In this document: piece after piece, positions 11,341-22,098 of the stretch | Layout of the letters: the number at the start of each line of letters is the position of its first letter | Numbering within the stretch: position 1 is the first letter of the stretch | Assembly (NCBI RefSeq): GCF_002994745.2 | Contig: NC_037089.1 | Span: forward strand, 18,272,641 to 18,336,640 | Reading direction: 5' to 3' | Origin: Rosa chinensis | Lineage: Eukaryota > Streptophyta > Magnoliopsida > Rosales > Rosaceae | DNA length: 64,000 nucleotides | Notes under the pieces: generated by a model | Database searches by the model: none | Seen by the model: only the letters and a program-made list of their open reading frames with translations | What the model was told of the DNA's origin: nothing | Translations under genes and position numbers: made by a program

Positions 11341-12000
11341 TTAATCAGACGACGATAGCTTTGTGTTGTGTGATGACCAGCCTCACTATGGTCTAAACGA
11401 GTGTTGTGTGATTGAAAAATCACACAACAGTGAATTCACTGTTGTGCAATATCCATTTCCTCAACTGATATTTAGTTTTGTTATGCAAATTCTACGCAGG
11501 CATGTGCCTGGCATGGCATGCACGGGGATGCCTCGGCACATTCAGACAACAGAAAAAGAAACTTTGCTGTTGTCTGAGATTCATAACACATAACAGATAT
11601 AACTCATTCTTTGTTGTCTGAGATTCATAACACACAACATATATTTCTCATTCTTTGTTTTCTAAGATTAATAACACACAATAGATATAACTCATTCTGT
11701 GTTGTCTGAGATATGTAACACACAACCAAAGTGAAATTATCTCCCTTGTCTGTTGATTCACTCAGACAACAGAGATGATTTTATTTCTGTTGTGTGCTAT
11801 GAATCTCACATAACTGAATTTTGTTTTCTTTTGTTGTTGGTTGTTAGCTCACACAATAACTATATTTGGTTAGCTGTGGTGTGAATATTGTAATCAAATT
11901 GGGTAACAACCAGTGACTGTTGTAGGAGAAGCCTCAATTTTGAACTCTTTTGCAGTCATACAACACATTGTTTTGTGTTATGTTGTAAGACTAAACTTCA
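11341..12000. repeat. Left subterminal repeats of the outer CACTA
   Basis: Many direct and inverted copies of agacaacag/ctgttgtctgag and cacacaac motifs. Three near-tandem units of about 43-60 bp (ttgttgtctgagattcataa cacacaac, about 11570-11720) are included. The matching right-hand set lies at 37270-37660. Confidence 0.8.
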
Positions 12001-12159
12001 ACAACAACAAGAATATCAATATAAACGTTTGTCCAGAATAATGCTCAATATATTACCATATAAACAGTACTCTAATCCATATCATTCAAGTACTATTATT
12101 CAAGCATTCATACATTCAAATAACTAGATAATGCACTAAACAAGAGCATTCCTAATTAG

Positions 12160-13012
12160 CTACACAAGAATAAAAAAAACATTCCTATTCTCTATAGCTC
12201 TCAGCATTCAACTGCTTTTGGCTTCAACAAAATCTGGAATGTCTCACTCTCGCAATTGGCCTACAAGATGCAAACTTGTTTAGTGATTTGATGAAATTTG
12301 ACAATGTTTGCATCAGGCACAACATAATTTAATGGTTGCAAAAGAAAGATAATACAAAATTGCATGGGAATGTGAAGAAAGAGCAGTGAAACAAGAAAAC
12401 GAAAATGCAAGAAATTAATAGCAAATAACAGAGAGTGCAAGTGTAACCAAAACTAGCAAAGTCCAGAAATCACAATATAAATACATTGATTTCCTCCATT
12501 ACCACATGAGTACATGACTCATGACTCTAGATACAAAATGGACATGTTCTTTCTCTCAAGGACAACAAAAATGACATTTACCTTAGCTTAGAAAGATAAT
12601 ACATAGCCGTTTCAACTTTTTCTTGTTTTCACTTTGCTAACAAACCCTCCCAAAATGGAAACAGTGCGAGAAAGGTAATAAAAATTAAAGTAAAATGCAA
12701 GGCGAGATAGCAAAGTTATGATTTCATCAATGAGTCGGAGCAAAGTACCTCTAGGATATCTTTGAGTTTGCTCCCATCTACTCTCAGATCCAGAGATGAG
12801 TCACGATGAATTGCAGACATGTCAGGAGTCATGCACATATTATAGCAACGTAAACAATACTTGAAGCTGAATAAACAATAAAAGAAGTTGTCACTACCAC
12901 AAAATACAAGGTTTAGGCCAAACAATCAGCCAAAAGTGTTGCCATATACCTTAATACGAAAGGAACTTTCAGTTTGGGTGGAATAGTATCACCAAAAAGG
13001 GCAGCTTCTTCA
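12160..13012 (-). pseudogene. Unidentified captured exon fragments, left arm of outer CACTA
   Basis: Minus-strand stretches look like exons with splice signals. One ends EAALFGDTIPPKLKVPFVL before a GTATAT donor near 12950. Another reads AIHRDSSLDLRVDGSKLKDI near 12750-12820. The first is cut by the inner CACTA: across the excision point (18791 joined to 13012) it reads RRVLLKIAEEAALFGDTIPP. I do not recognise the source gene. Confidence 0.4.
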
Positions 13013-14226
13013 CACTACTACAGAAATTGAATCAGATGACGGCTAAAAACTATAGTCTGATAGGGAGGCTGACTGTCGTATATCTCGATGATGTCTGATG
13101 AAGGCCGATTTAGAGAACTGTCGTCTGAAGGGCTCGGCATAACTATCGACAGCATGTCGACAGGCTCTCGACAGCATTAACTGTTGTGTGAACTTTACTC
13201 AGACGACGGGCAACTTTAGCAACCGTTGTGTGATTGCGATTAAGAGGTCGCTTTATTTTATGCTTGTTGTGTGAATTTTATTCAGGCGACAGTTTTTATT
13301 TTGTAGCTGTCGTGATTATTGTATACATTCGACAATTCTTTTGACAGAAAGTGTGGTGTGAAGACTAACAATTAAACGTATTTGTGCTTTGAGACAACAC
13401 ATTGTGCTGTAACATGTTGGACAATACTTTTCATTTATTCTTGTTGTCTAATTGTTATAAAAGTTCTAAACAATCAAATTAACTCAAATCCCACCATATA
13501 CAAAATGTTTTCAGTAAATTGATATCAGTGAAAGAGTCAACAAATTCATTTCCTCCAGGGATATGAAATACTACAAGTTGAAACCAGAAAACCAAAAGCT
13601 ACTTGTGGATGAGCATAACACATTAGTCGTTTGAACTCGCTGGTGGCACCTCCCCAAACTGCAGTACCCTGTCTATGTACAGTGGCCAAATAAGTCCCTA
13701 CTGGCAACCATTGCACAAAGCTTTCAACCCAGCACTCTTAAGTAAATACAACAATTCACTGTCAAAATGTTGATATAAGATAGATGGGTCATCTCTGATA
13801 TACATGTAATCGTCTGGTGCAATTCAATGAAAAATAAGTCAAAATATATAACGAACCAGGAACAGCTCAAAAAGATTGTATAGGTTACAAAACCAACAAC
13901 AAATGTCAAGGATAACAAACTTGGAGGGTGGTATCTAAAGAACAGGAAAAATGTATTATCCACTGTAAGAACAGCATCATTAACCTGCACAACAGAAGCA
14001 CTCTCTTAAATATAAGTTCATAACTTATACATGCAGTGAAGTACATACACTCAAATATCAGGTTTTCATACGAGTACTAAACTGCCTATGGGGAGTCTTA
14101 AAGTACATAAAAATGTCACTGAAAAACAATCTACAAGAATCTAAATAACTCCAAATTTTTTTTTCTTTTTTTTTCTTTCATTCTGCCTTCTACCATTTAC
14201 TAGACTCATTGGACTGAATTATGAAT

Positions 14227-15169
14227 TCCATTTACAGTCATAACAATATGTGTAGACTGTTTCTGAAATTCACGTATCACCTTTGCTTGCTTTGCAGGAG
14301 CTTTTGCTGCAACATGATGACCTTGTTACTCAATAAGCTTAATTTCACTCACTAGGACAATGGGAAGTAATATGGAAAAGTAACATTTTCTTGGACTTTA
14401 TTTACAAGGGAAAAGAGATTGTTTAATAAAAAGATTAAAAAAAAAAAAAAAAAAAAGATAACTGATGGCTCAACATGAGTGATGAATGATGACATGGCTT
14501 CTTTCAGACTAATGCTTCTTATTGGAGCCAGTTTTAACATCTTACAACATATTGTTACGTAAAAGTTATAACAGCAAACTAAATTAGTCCAACCTTATTC
14601 ATAGCTACCATTGCCTTACTAGCACCTTTCATGCCAACAACAACTGATGACTGGGCGTGCATTGCCTGCAAGAGGATATAAATTTTACTAAGAGCATAAC
14701 AGACCAGGAGAAAAAAATTGAATCCAAATGAATCTCATATAAAGATGTAGAGTTGACAGTCGACCTGTGTATGAGTTGTTATTGCTCTCATTTGAGCCCT
14801 ACTTCCTTGCAAGTTAGATATATGTTGCCTAAGCCTGATTAGCTGCTTGGCCAGTATTTTAGTTGCTGCCTGCATAATTCAACGAAAAAGGCTTAACCAT
14901 ATACAAATCATCTATGTATGACAAAATGCAATTTGCTGTCATTGAGTATTCTTGGACTGGTGATAATAATCGAATACAACACAGAACATACCTCATTTCC
15001 TGTTTTACCAGTTCTCTTTATCTCAGCAACTTCTTGACAGGACAGTAAAATATATTCAATCTAAAGACAATTAAACTAAAAAACTGTTAACCAAGTAAGA
15101 GTGTCTACTGGAAGCTTCTGACATACTTCTAATTGCAATGCTCCAATTTCCTTCTTTATCCCTGTAGCA
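14227..15169 (-). pseudogene. VPS2: Captured VPS2/CHMP2 (ESCRT-III) gene fragment, five exons with introns
   Basis: Reading on the minus strand in gene order: ATGIKKEIGALQLE (15128-15169), EVAEIKRTGKTGNE (14992-15039), AATKILAKQLIRLRQ and then ISNLQGSRAQMRAITTHTQ (14766-14875), SVVVGMKGASKAMVAMNKV (14595-14668), and APAKQAKVIREFQKQS (about 14227-14333). These match, in order, the helical core of plant VPS2 (charged multivesicular body protein 2), a membrane-remodelling ESCRT-III subunit. Several exon ends keep GT/AG signals, so capture was from genomic DNA. The N-terminal exon and the C-terminal half are absent. A neighbouring open frame (14352-14540) is noise. Confidence 0.85.
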
Positions 15170-15663
15170 AAATGGGGAAGGAAAAGTAAAAATGAGAATC
15201 AAATTGATGCCAGCACATGCCCATTTGTTCTAATAGAGCACTATCATAAAGCCAATTAAACAATCTGCAATGCAATATCCAATATGTATTGTTTGTCATT
15301 ATTACAACCCTCCAATTCATATAGTCTAATTCTTTTGTTAGAAAAGTCTTCTGCAACGAGATAGTCTACAATTATAATTTACTATAATCTGAATCTAGAA
15401 GCATGTTTGCTCCAACAAGATAAAGAAGTTATTTAAATAAAATATATAATGCAAGTTGTATATACAAGACGAGAAGTTAATGGAAAACTAGATTCCTCTC
15501 TTTGGCCAACTCTACGTAAGACAAAGGGTAGCAAAATCACAAATTTACAAGCCATTCAAACAGAACATGATCTTTAATTGTTCTTTCCATCATGAAGGAA
15601 TAGTAGCCTCACACAGAAAGACAACTTTATGCATATAAGAAATAATGTAAGGCTTAAGAAACT

Positions 15664-16145
15664 CCAAATACCTGTGACGAAAGAGGTGCTTGGCTTCTTT
15701 TGGCAGCTTGTATTTGGACATAGTACTCCTTGAACTCAACCGGGCAGATTCTACCAAGATCCACCATGTCCTCTTCATCACGCTGCAAAAGAAAATAGTT
15801 TTCTTATAGGCCAGTATCACTTAAATAACTGGTTTCAACAACCATACAAATATATGGATCTCTTTTAATTGTGCACAGAATCCCCTAAATTAACCCCATT
15901 TCCGCAGATTCTGATCACAACCTCCCTGAAATCAATCAATCTCCACAAAATCCAAAACTCAAATTCAAGACGAATTGAAGAAAACCAAACACTAAAGATC
16001 GGATTTTGAAACTGAATAGATTAGGGGAAATCAAAAATTGAGAGAAAAATGAAGTAGATACCTAGTTGGAGACCTCGAAGAGCACCTCTGTTTTGAGGAA
16101 TTGAGCCAAGCTCTCATCCTCGTCCTCTGATATCATCATGCTGGT
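15664..16145 (-). pseudogene. Unidentified captured exons
   Basis: On the minus strand, 16145-16068 reads MMISEDEDESLAQFLKTEVL and FEVSN, then a stop next to a GTATCT donor. An exon at 15784-15664 reads [20 protein letters not shown] and [14 protein letters not shown]. The acidic start and intron signals suggest the 5' end of a nuclear protein gene. I could not identify the family. Confidence 0.45.
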
Positions 16146-16157
16146 GGCCAAAGATTG

Positions 16158-16258
16158 AAAAACATGTAAAGCTCTTCAAAGCTGAGGCCACTAGCATGCT
16201 CCAAAACCTTCCACGTCTTGTCGGTGTATTTCGGATCCACCACCACTCTGTGCTTGAA
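16158..16258 (-). pseudogene. CUL3: Captured cullin-3 N-terminal fragment
   Basis: The minus strand reads FKHRVVVDPKYTDKTWKVLE then HASGLSFEELYMFF. This matches the N-terminal helix of plant CUL3, scaffold of BTB-type E3 ubiquitin ligases, except that about eight residues between HA and SGLSFEEL are missing. It is only about 34 codons and directly abuts the unidentified exon. Confidence 0.8.
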
Positions 16259-16334
16259 TCTAGAAATTCCTCTTCTTCTAGTTACTCATCGATTCTCTAA
16301 TTTAATTCCTCCAATTCAAAAAATCTCACAAAAC

Positions 16335-16580
16335 CTAAGTGTCAATCTTGGCCTGAAATCCAAGGCCTTCTCCCCCAGCTTGTCGTAGTTAATGACCCAG
16401 TGGAGGAATCACCTTATAGGGCAGACTCTCGAAGTAGATCAAGGTGGGCGAGATCTTCTTCCCGCCGGAGGTGTAGTAACCATGGGTCAGGTGACCGCCG
16501 GAGGGGAGCCCATGATGCGGTCGTGGGGATGGAACATGGAGGTGTAGTAGCATTGCCGGGCATGCCTTCAGATCGACGGA
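16335..16580 (-). pseudogene. SHMT: Captured serine hydroxymethyltransferase fragment
   Basis: Pieces in two or three frames read [37 protein letters not shown] and then NYDKLGEKALDFRPRL, in SHMT order. The family is the PLP enzyme that converts serine to glycine with tetrahydrofolate; this segment precedes the PLP-lysine region. At least two frame breaks and a stop (GGGTCATTAA) show it is dead. Confidence 0.85.
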
Positions 16581-17320
16581 GAGGATGACGACCTCTTGGA
16601 TTATGGTCATTGATGGCCTTGAGGGGCTGGTACTGGAGATGGTGAGGGAGTACAGCCTATGCCATGACGATGTCAAGTGAAGAGTGAAGCCCCGCAATTG
16701 GTTAGAGAGACTGGTTTTGGTTTAAAAGTGAAGCCCAAGCAAAGAGTGAGGGTTTGGGAGAGTGAAGTTTTGGTTTTGGAGAGACGCTGTCGAGAGTGAC
16801 AAGCTTTGGGTTTTGGCTTTGGGTTTGTATCGAGAGAAAGTGAGGCGCTGTTGAGAAAATGAGGAATGAGCTTTCGGTTTTTTGTTATTTTTTTTACTCA
16901 AGTGTTGGGATTTCAAGCCCGGTTATATCAATTTCGACAAGCTCTACCAATTTAGACAACGACTCACACAACAGAATTTTATAAAAATGTGGTCCGAATG
17001 CAGCTATTTAAAATTGTAATTTATCTTCTATCAATTTGACTTCCCTCGTTGGGGAGTTGGAGAAAAATGATGGTGGGAAATCTCATTCCTTTCTGCTAAG
17101 GGAAAAAAATGCAAACAGTACCTGACATTTGGCCCATTAGTAACTTTGGTACCTGACAAAAAAAAATATCACTTTGGTACCTCAAGTTCGAACCACGACC
17201 CAACATTAGTATCTGGACCGTTAACTCTGCTTAACTTCGTTAAGGAGATTGCCAGCTGTCATATGTTAAAGGATATTTTCGTCTATTTGTATCTTAATTA
17301 ATTTTTTTTTCTTTAAGCAT

Positions 17321-17331
<11 letters not shown>

Positions 17332-17411
<80 letters not shown>
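17332..17411. repeat. (CT)n microsatellite in the MULE arm
   Basis: About 40 uninterrupted CT units. The other arm has a short GA counterpart at about 18226-18244, so the tract expanded on one side only. Confidence 0.97.
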
Positions 17412-17413
<2 letters not shown>

Positions 17414-17514
17414 CCTCTCCTTTCTTATCTTCTTCTTCCCTTTCTCCAGATCAACCTGCAGATTCTTCCCCAAACAGTGAGAATGGATAAGGCGGTGGTG
17501 GACTCTCACGACGG

Positions 17515-18140
17515 TGTATGGGAAGTTGGAGGAACTTGACGACGAAGAAATAGTGACGGAGATAGCGAGGCTGAAGCAGGAGCAGAGGAGCTTAGAGGAA
17601 GAGGTGGAGAATATGAGCAAGAGATTGGAGGCGACGGAGAGAAGACCGTAGCAGATGATGGCGTTTCTTCAGAGAGTCGCTGAGGATCCCGAGATTTTTC
17701 CACGTATGATGCTGGAGAAGGACCGGAGACTCGCGGAGGGTTTGGGGGACAAGAAGCGTCGACTGGTGATAGCGTCCATGTCGTCCACGTCATCATCGGG
17801 GATGGGGGCGACGACTTCCGTGAAGACTGTGGATGAAGTTGAAGGGACGATGGGGGTGATTTCGTCGCCGGAGATGGGTTTTGAGATGGAGAGCTTTCCT
17901 CAGGGGTCGACGTCGCCGGAGGCGTTGACGGCGCAGGGGTGGTGGAGCCAGAAGCGGGTTGTGGGTCGGAATCGGAGTGATAAGGAGTTGTATGGTAATT
18001 GTACGGGGTTAGCGACGCAGTCAGGTCATGGAAATGGGAATATTAGTAATTCCAGATACGGGTTTGGCCCGTTTGGGTATAGTGGAAATAGGAGTGGTAG
18101 TGGAGAAGTGGGTTATTTTGCGGAGCTGGAAGAGAGTCCA
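17515..18140 (+). pseudogene. HSFC1: Captured heat stress transcription factor C1 fragment
   Basis: The frame reads [20 protein letters not shown], then [16 protein letters not shown], a stop (TAG at 17649-17651, where CAG is expected before QMMAFL), then MMAFLQRVAEDPEIFPRMML and on to GSGEVGYFAELEE. This is the oligomerisation coiled coil (HR-A/B) and C-terminal part of class C heat shock factors. The DNA-binding domain is absent. Apart from the one stop the frame is open to the MULE arm, so decay is slight. Confidence 0.85.
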
Positions 18141-18790
18141 CCACCGCTTATCCATTCTCACTGTTGCATGAAGAATTTGCAGGTTGATCTGGAGAGAGGA
18201 AAGAAGAAGATAAGAAAGGAGAGGGAGAGAGAGAGAGAGAGAGAAAGAGGAAAAAATGCTTAAAGAAAAAAAAAATTAATTAAGATACAAATAGACGAAA
18301 ATACCCTTTAAAATATGACAGCTGGCAGTCTCCTTAACGGAGTTAAGCGAAGTTAACGGTCCAGATACTAATGTTGGGTCGTGGTTCGAATTTGAGGTAC
18401 TAAAGTGATATTTTTTTTTTGTCAGGTACCAAAGTTACTAATGGGCCAAAGGTCAGGTACTGTTTGCATTTTTTTCCCTTCTGTTAAACATATTAACCAG
18501 ACGACAGTTTTATTGTTTTGTCGTCGTATGATTAATACGTGTTGGGAGAAAATTTTGGGTTTGAGATGGGGTTTGGCACCACAAACATGGTACGAAACTT
18601 GCCGCTCAATTTTTTTAGGGTCATACAACAGTTTTATCCTTAAACGTCTTCTGAACTAGTTCATAGTTCCATATCAGACGACGGATTTTATAAAAACGTC
18701 GTCCAAAAAAATAAAAATCAATCATACGACAGAAAACTATGATGCATCGTCTGAGAGGTGTCGTCTGATTCAATTTTTGTAGTAGTGTCA

Positions 18791-20519
18791 GCTATCTTCA
18801 ACAAAACTCTACGCACAATGTAACAGAAATAATCTTCTCAAAGATCTGTAAAACAAATAAAATCCCTGATCAAATCTAGATCAGCAATGGTAATGTCGCG
18901 CTATGGGATATTTTCACTGATGCTCTTTCTTTGTAGGAAACAAATTTGTCAAAACTTCAATAACATCTAAGAAATAAGGCAACGGTGTAACAAGGATTTA
19001 GAAAACCACACATCTAAAAGACTAAAACATATTGTACAAGTAGCTACTTACCCACAAGCTCCTTGCTGTTAACACAGGGGCCCAACGTATCAATTGGGAT
19101 AAATTCAAATTTTGTTTCAGAATTTCTCATTTAAAGTCATTTCATTGCTAACTTCATCAACCTCAGAGCTCCCTTTGAAACATAATAGACCTTCCTTAGT
19201 TGAAACTTTTCAAAAAAACTTCCTTGCAGCTTCATTAAACATTGTACCTTGAATTTCAGTTCCCTGCACCAAATTGAACAAAGTGAGAATCACTAAGCCA
19301 CATATATAACTGAGGAGCATTGGAACATGTAAACAGAATCTAATGAGTCTTTTGCTTACATCTTCGTCTATTAACTCCACATTGAAGACACGGCCTTAGT
19401 TGAAACTTTTCACAAAACTTCCTTGCAGCTTCATTAAACATTGTAGCTTGAATTTTAGTTCCCTGCACCAGATTCAACAAAGTGAGAATCACTAAGCCAC
19501 ATATATAACTGAAGGGCATTGGAACATGAAAACATAATCTAATGAGTCTTTTTCTTACATCTTCATTTGTAAACTCCACATTGAAGACACGGCCTTGACC
19601 TCTAGCATTCGTGTAAGTACACATGGTTCCCTTGTTAAGGAATATGGGAGCTTGTAAATGTTGAATGGTGGATCTATAAAGTACAATAGAACTTGAAGAG
19701 AATAGCCATCTGTTGTATACAAAGAAATTACCAATTAGCCAAACAATATCAAAAATAAACCATCCAGCCAATATTATAACTCTCTGTACAATGTTTACAG
19801 AAATGTTGTTCATATTTGCAGTAATAAGTACGATAAGATATTCAATATTAGAGAATTTTTTTGCTACAAAGAGGTTATCGAAGAACCTAAGCCTTGAACA
19901 TTTTCAACAAATGTCACAATGAAAATAAGTACATGGAATTACTAAATAATTGACCACCATGGAAATAAAGATGAAAAAGACACACAAAAATCTCTAATGG
20001 CATTGGACATTAACCATTGCTATAATAATGAAGCATGTTTAAAACATTCGGAAAAAATGTCCTCTATTAGTTACCTATCTTTTTTTTTTTGAGAACCTAT
20101 TAGTTACCTATCTTGAGAGAAGATAAAATATTATAACATAGCTGGTGAAGAGCAATGAGCATAGTACCATGTGAAATAAATAGATTGAGATAATTTACCT
20201 CAAATCTTCCTAGGCTTGTGTAAGGCTTTTGGTGAAAGTCTCAACTTCCTTTAGCAGACCACTAAGCAATAATTATCAACTTTAACATCCAAAACCCAAT
20301 ACTTCAAAAGAAATAAACTGAGAGATAGAGAAGTGATCACTTATCAGGCATGTTTGGAATGTCATTAACAGTGTAATCAAGAAGACAAATGAGGCCCAGG
20401 TTCTGAATACTCCCAGAGATAACATAAGAACTCAGATGTGAGTTGAACATCACTTTTAGCCTCATCTTTCCATCACTAGCAGTAAAACTACACAACCAAA
20501 TTATAATTAATCAGATTCT
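18791..20519 (-). pseudogene. RPA1: Captured replication protein A1 (RPA70) exons in the outer CACTA
   Basis: Minus-strand pieces in gene order: an N-terminal OB-fold-like exon SDGKMRLKVMFNSHLSSYVI with IQNLGLICLLDYTVNDIPN (about 20340-20492); NKGTMCTYTNARGQGRVFNV then EFTNED (19559-19640); GTKIQATMFNEAARKFCEKF (about 19395-19462); KVYYVSKGALRL (about 19160-19200); and TKFEFIPIDTLGPCVNSKEL (about 19060-19120). They match the first DNA-binding OB folds of plant RPA1, the single-stranded-DNA-binding protein. Stops, a frame break and an exon duplication show it is not functional. Confidence 0.8.
19192..19597. repeat. Tandem duplication of an RPA1 intron-exon segment
   Basis: Two copies of about 202 bp (19192-19393, 19394-19597), each with the GTKIQATMFNEAARKF exon, the intron and the end of the VFNVEFTNED exon. 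They differ at roughly 15 positions by eye. The duplication arose after capture or in the donor locus. Confidence 0.85.
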
Positions 20520-20524
20520 ACTTT

Positions 20525-21011
20525 TGTTAATGTTCAAGTCCGGCGGTAGCCGATCCTTCGTTTAACGCGGGTCCAGTGGGCGGACCGTTACTCTGAGGAC
20601 TTAATGGCCTTCGCAAGCTGTCACATGAGAGACAGGGCATCAGAGGGAGACCGTGTTGGGCGGTCTTCACTTCTCCGATGCCTAAGTCAGTCAATGCATA
20701 TAGGCAGCATAACAATAAATGAGTAGTAAATGCGTAATTAATGAGGAGAGAGGAGAGGACTGATCTTCTTCTTGTTTTCGATGTGGGACTGATGTGCCTT
20801 GATTCCCAGCATCCTGAGCTTCTGATGCTATCTTGGCGCAACGCGTGGCGGAACGTCAGCAGTGACCTGGGGGATCTGGGGCTCAGGCGGTAGCCCGCCT
20901 GGCCGTGCTTTGGTAGGTCACTCCTTTGGTGGGAGTTGGTACCCCTGGCGGTACAATGAGCATGGCGGCTCATTATAGCTAATTATGCTTGCAAATGCAC
21001 ATGTAGGTACA
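20525..21011 (-). repeat. 3' LTR of element B
   Basis: Read on the minus strand it starts TGTACCTACATG and ends TTAACA. It is 487 bp versus 508 bp for the 5' copy. Near 20753 it lacks the 22-bp segment that carries the TATA box in the 5' copy. Several other small differences mark it as older than element A. Confidence 0.95.
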
Positions 21012-21032
21012 AGTCCCCCAAGTCCCCAGTCA
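21012..21032 (-). promoter_or_regulatory. Polypurine tract of element B
   Basis: On the minus strand gactggggacttgggggact abuts the 3' LTR, matching the tract of element A. Confidence 0.8.
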
Positions 21033-21599
21033 AGGAGAGCAATCTTGGTTGGGGAGTTGATCGACGGTGTGAAGCGTTACCTCCGCTAGACTTTGCAAAA
21101 GCATAATTAGCGTCAGTGCGTTGTCAACCATGGATTTACTAAGCGAACACTTTATACCCTTTCGGGTGGGCCCCTACTAGGCCCGCCAGGGAGTCCCCCA
21201 CTCCCTAGCCAAGACGGACCTCCGGATGGTCGGCAAATTGTTTGTTGAGGGGGAGCTGCACGGAGCAGAGGGTGTTGGGTAGCGAGCCCAATCTTAGTAC
21301 CCAAGTGACGGGGGTCAACGTACCTGATTAGGGCCGTCGTAGACTGTTGACAAGTCCCCGTGTCCCGTAGGGACTATCTGACGGTAACGCCGCGTGGCGG
21401 TCGCTGTCAGAGTGAGGCGTAGCCTTGGGATTTGCCGCTGGCGGATATCCCCCCGCTGGCTGTAGCAAGAAAAATCGTCGCGTAGACGTGGCTGGCAGTA
21501 TTTGAGCGGTGTTGCGCTCAGCAAAGTACGCAGTTTGCAAGATGGAGAAGGAGCTCGACCGGCGGTGTTGCGTGTAGCCGAGGCTACCTTTCCTGCCAG

Positions 21600-22098
21600 T
21601 TGACGAGCAGAAGTTCCGCTAGCGGGGTTTTGCTCAGCGGGGACTTCGCCACTTGGAAGGTGAAAAGTGAGAAGTTCCGCTAGCGAGGTTTCGCTCAGCG
21701 GGGACTTCGTCACTTGGAAGGTGACAAGTGAGAAGTTCCGCTAGCGGGGTTTGGCTCAGCGGGGACTTCGCCACTTGGAAGGTGAAAAGTTAGAAGTTCC
21801 GCTAGCGGGGTTTCGCTCAACGGGGACTTCGTCACTTGGAAGGTGACAAGTGAGAAGTTCCGCTAGCGGGGTTTGGCTCAGCGGGGACTTCGCCACTTGG
21901 AAGGTGAAAAGTGAGAAGTTCCGCTAGCGGGGTTTCGCTCAGCCGGGACTTCGTCACTTGGAAGGTGACAAGTGAGAAGTTCCGCTAGTGGGGTTTTGCT
22001 CAGCGGGGACTTCGCCACTTTGAAGGTGAAAAGTGAGAAGTTCCGCTAGTGGGGTTTCGCTCAGCGGGGACTTCGCCACTTGGAAGGTGAAAAGTGAG
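21600..22098. repeat. 61-bp tandem array of element B with 122-bp higher-order structure
   Basis: About eight copies of a 61-bp unit (gaagttccgctagcggggtt ... cagcggggacttcgtcactt). Copies alternate between an A type (gccacttggaaggtgaaaag) and a B type (gtcacttggaaggtgacaag), so the real period is 122 bp until the last two copies. The unit is homologous to the reverse complement of the element A repeat. The last copy runs straight into the coding sequence of the antisense gene. Confidence 0.95.

Larger units (their letters stand above)
17100..18478. mobile_element. Pack-MULE (Mutator-like) carrying an HSFC1 fragment
   Basis: Long inverted repeats (gggaaaaaaatgcaaacagt at the left, its reverse at the right) run for roughly 350-400 bp each, including a pyrimidine microsatellite arm. 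The 9-bp duplication is TTCTGCTAA (17091-17099) and TTCTGTTAA (18479-18487), with one mismatch. The ends share the phrase 'atcactttggtac' with the MULE at 43807-45005, so they belong to related families. It is inserted in the inner CACTA. Confidence 0.85.
13013..18787. mobile_element. Inner CACTA transposon, 5.8 kb, with several captured gene fragments
   Basis: Termini CACTACTACAGAAATTGAAT (13013) and, inverted, CACTACTACAAAAATTGAAT (18787) are flanked by the duplication TCA (13010-13012, 18788-18790). Subterminal motifs of the type cagacgacgg/tcgtctga lie at 13040-13330 and 18490-18760. There is no transposase. The interior holds minus-strand pieces of VPS2, an unknown gene, CUL3 and SHMT, and a MULE at 17100-18478. 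The insertion split an exon-like sequence of the outer CACTA. Confidence 0.93.

Noticed and set aside
17294..17796. Minus-strand frames of 96-108 codons over the CT tract
   Set aside because: Arg-Glu repeats from (GA)n and antisense of the HSFC1 coding strand.
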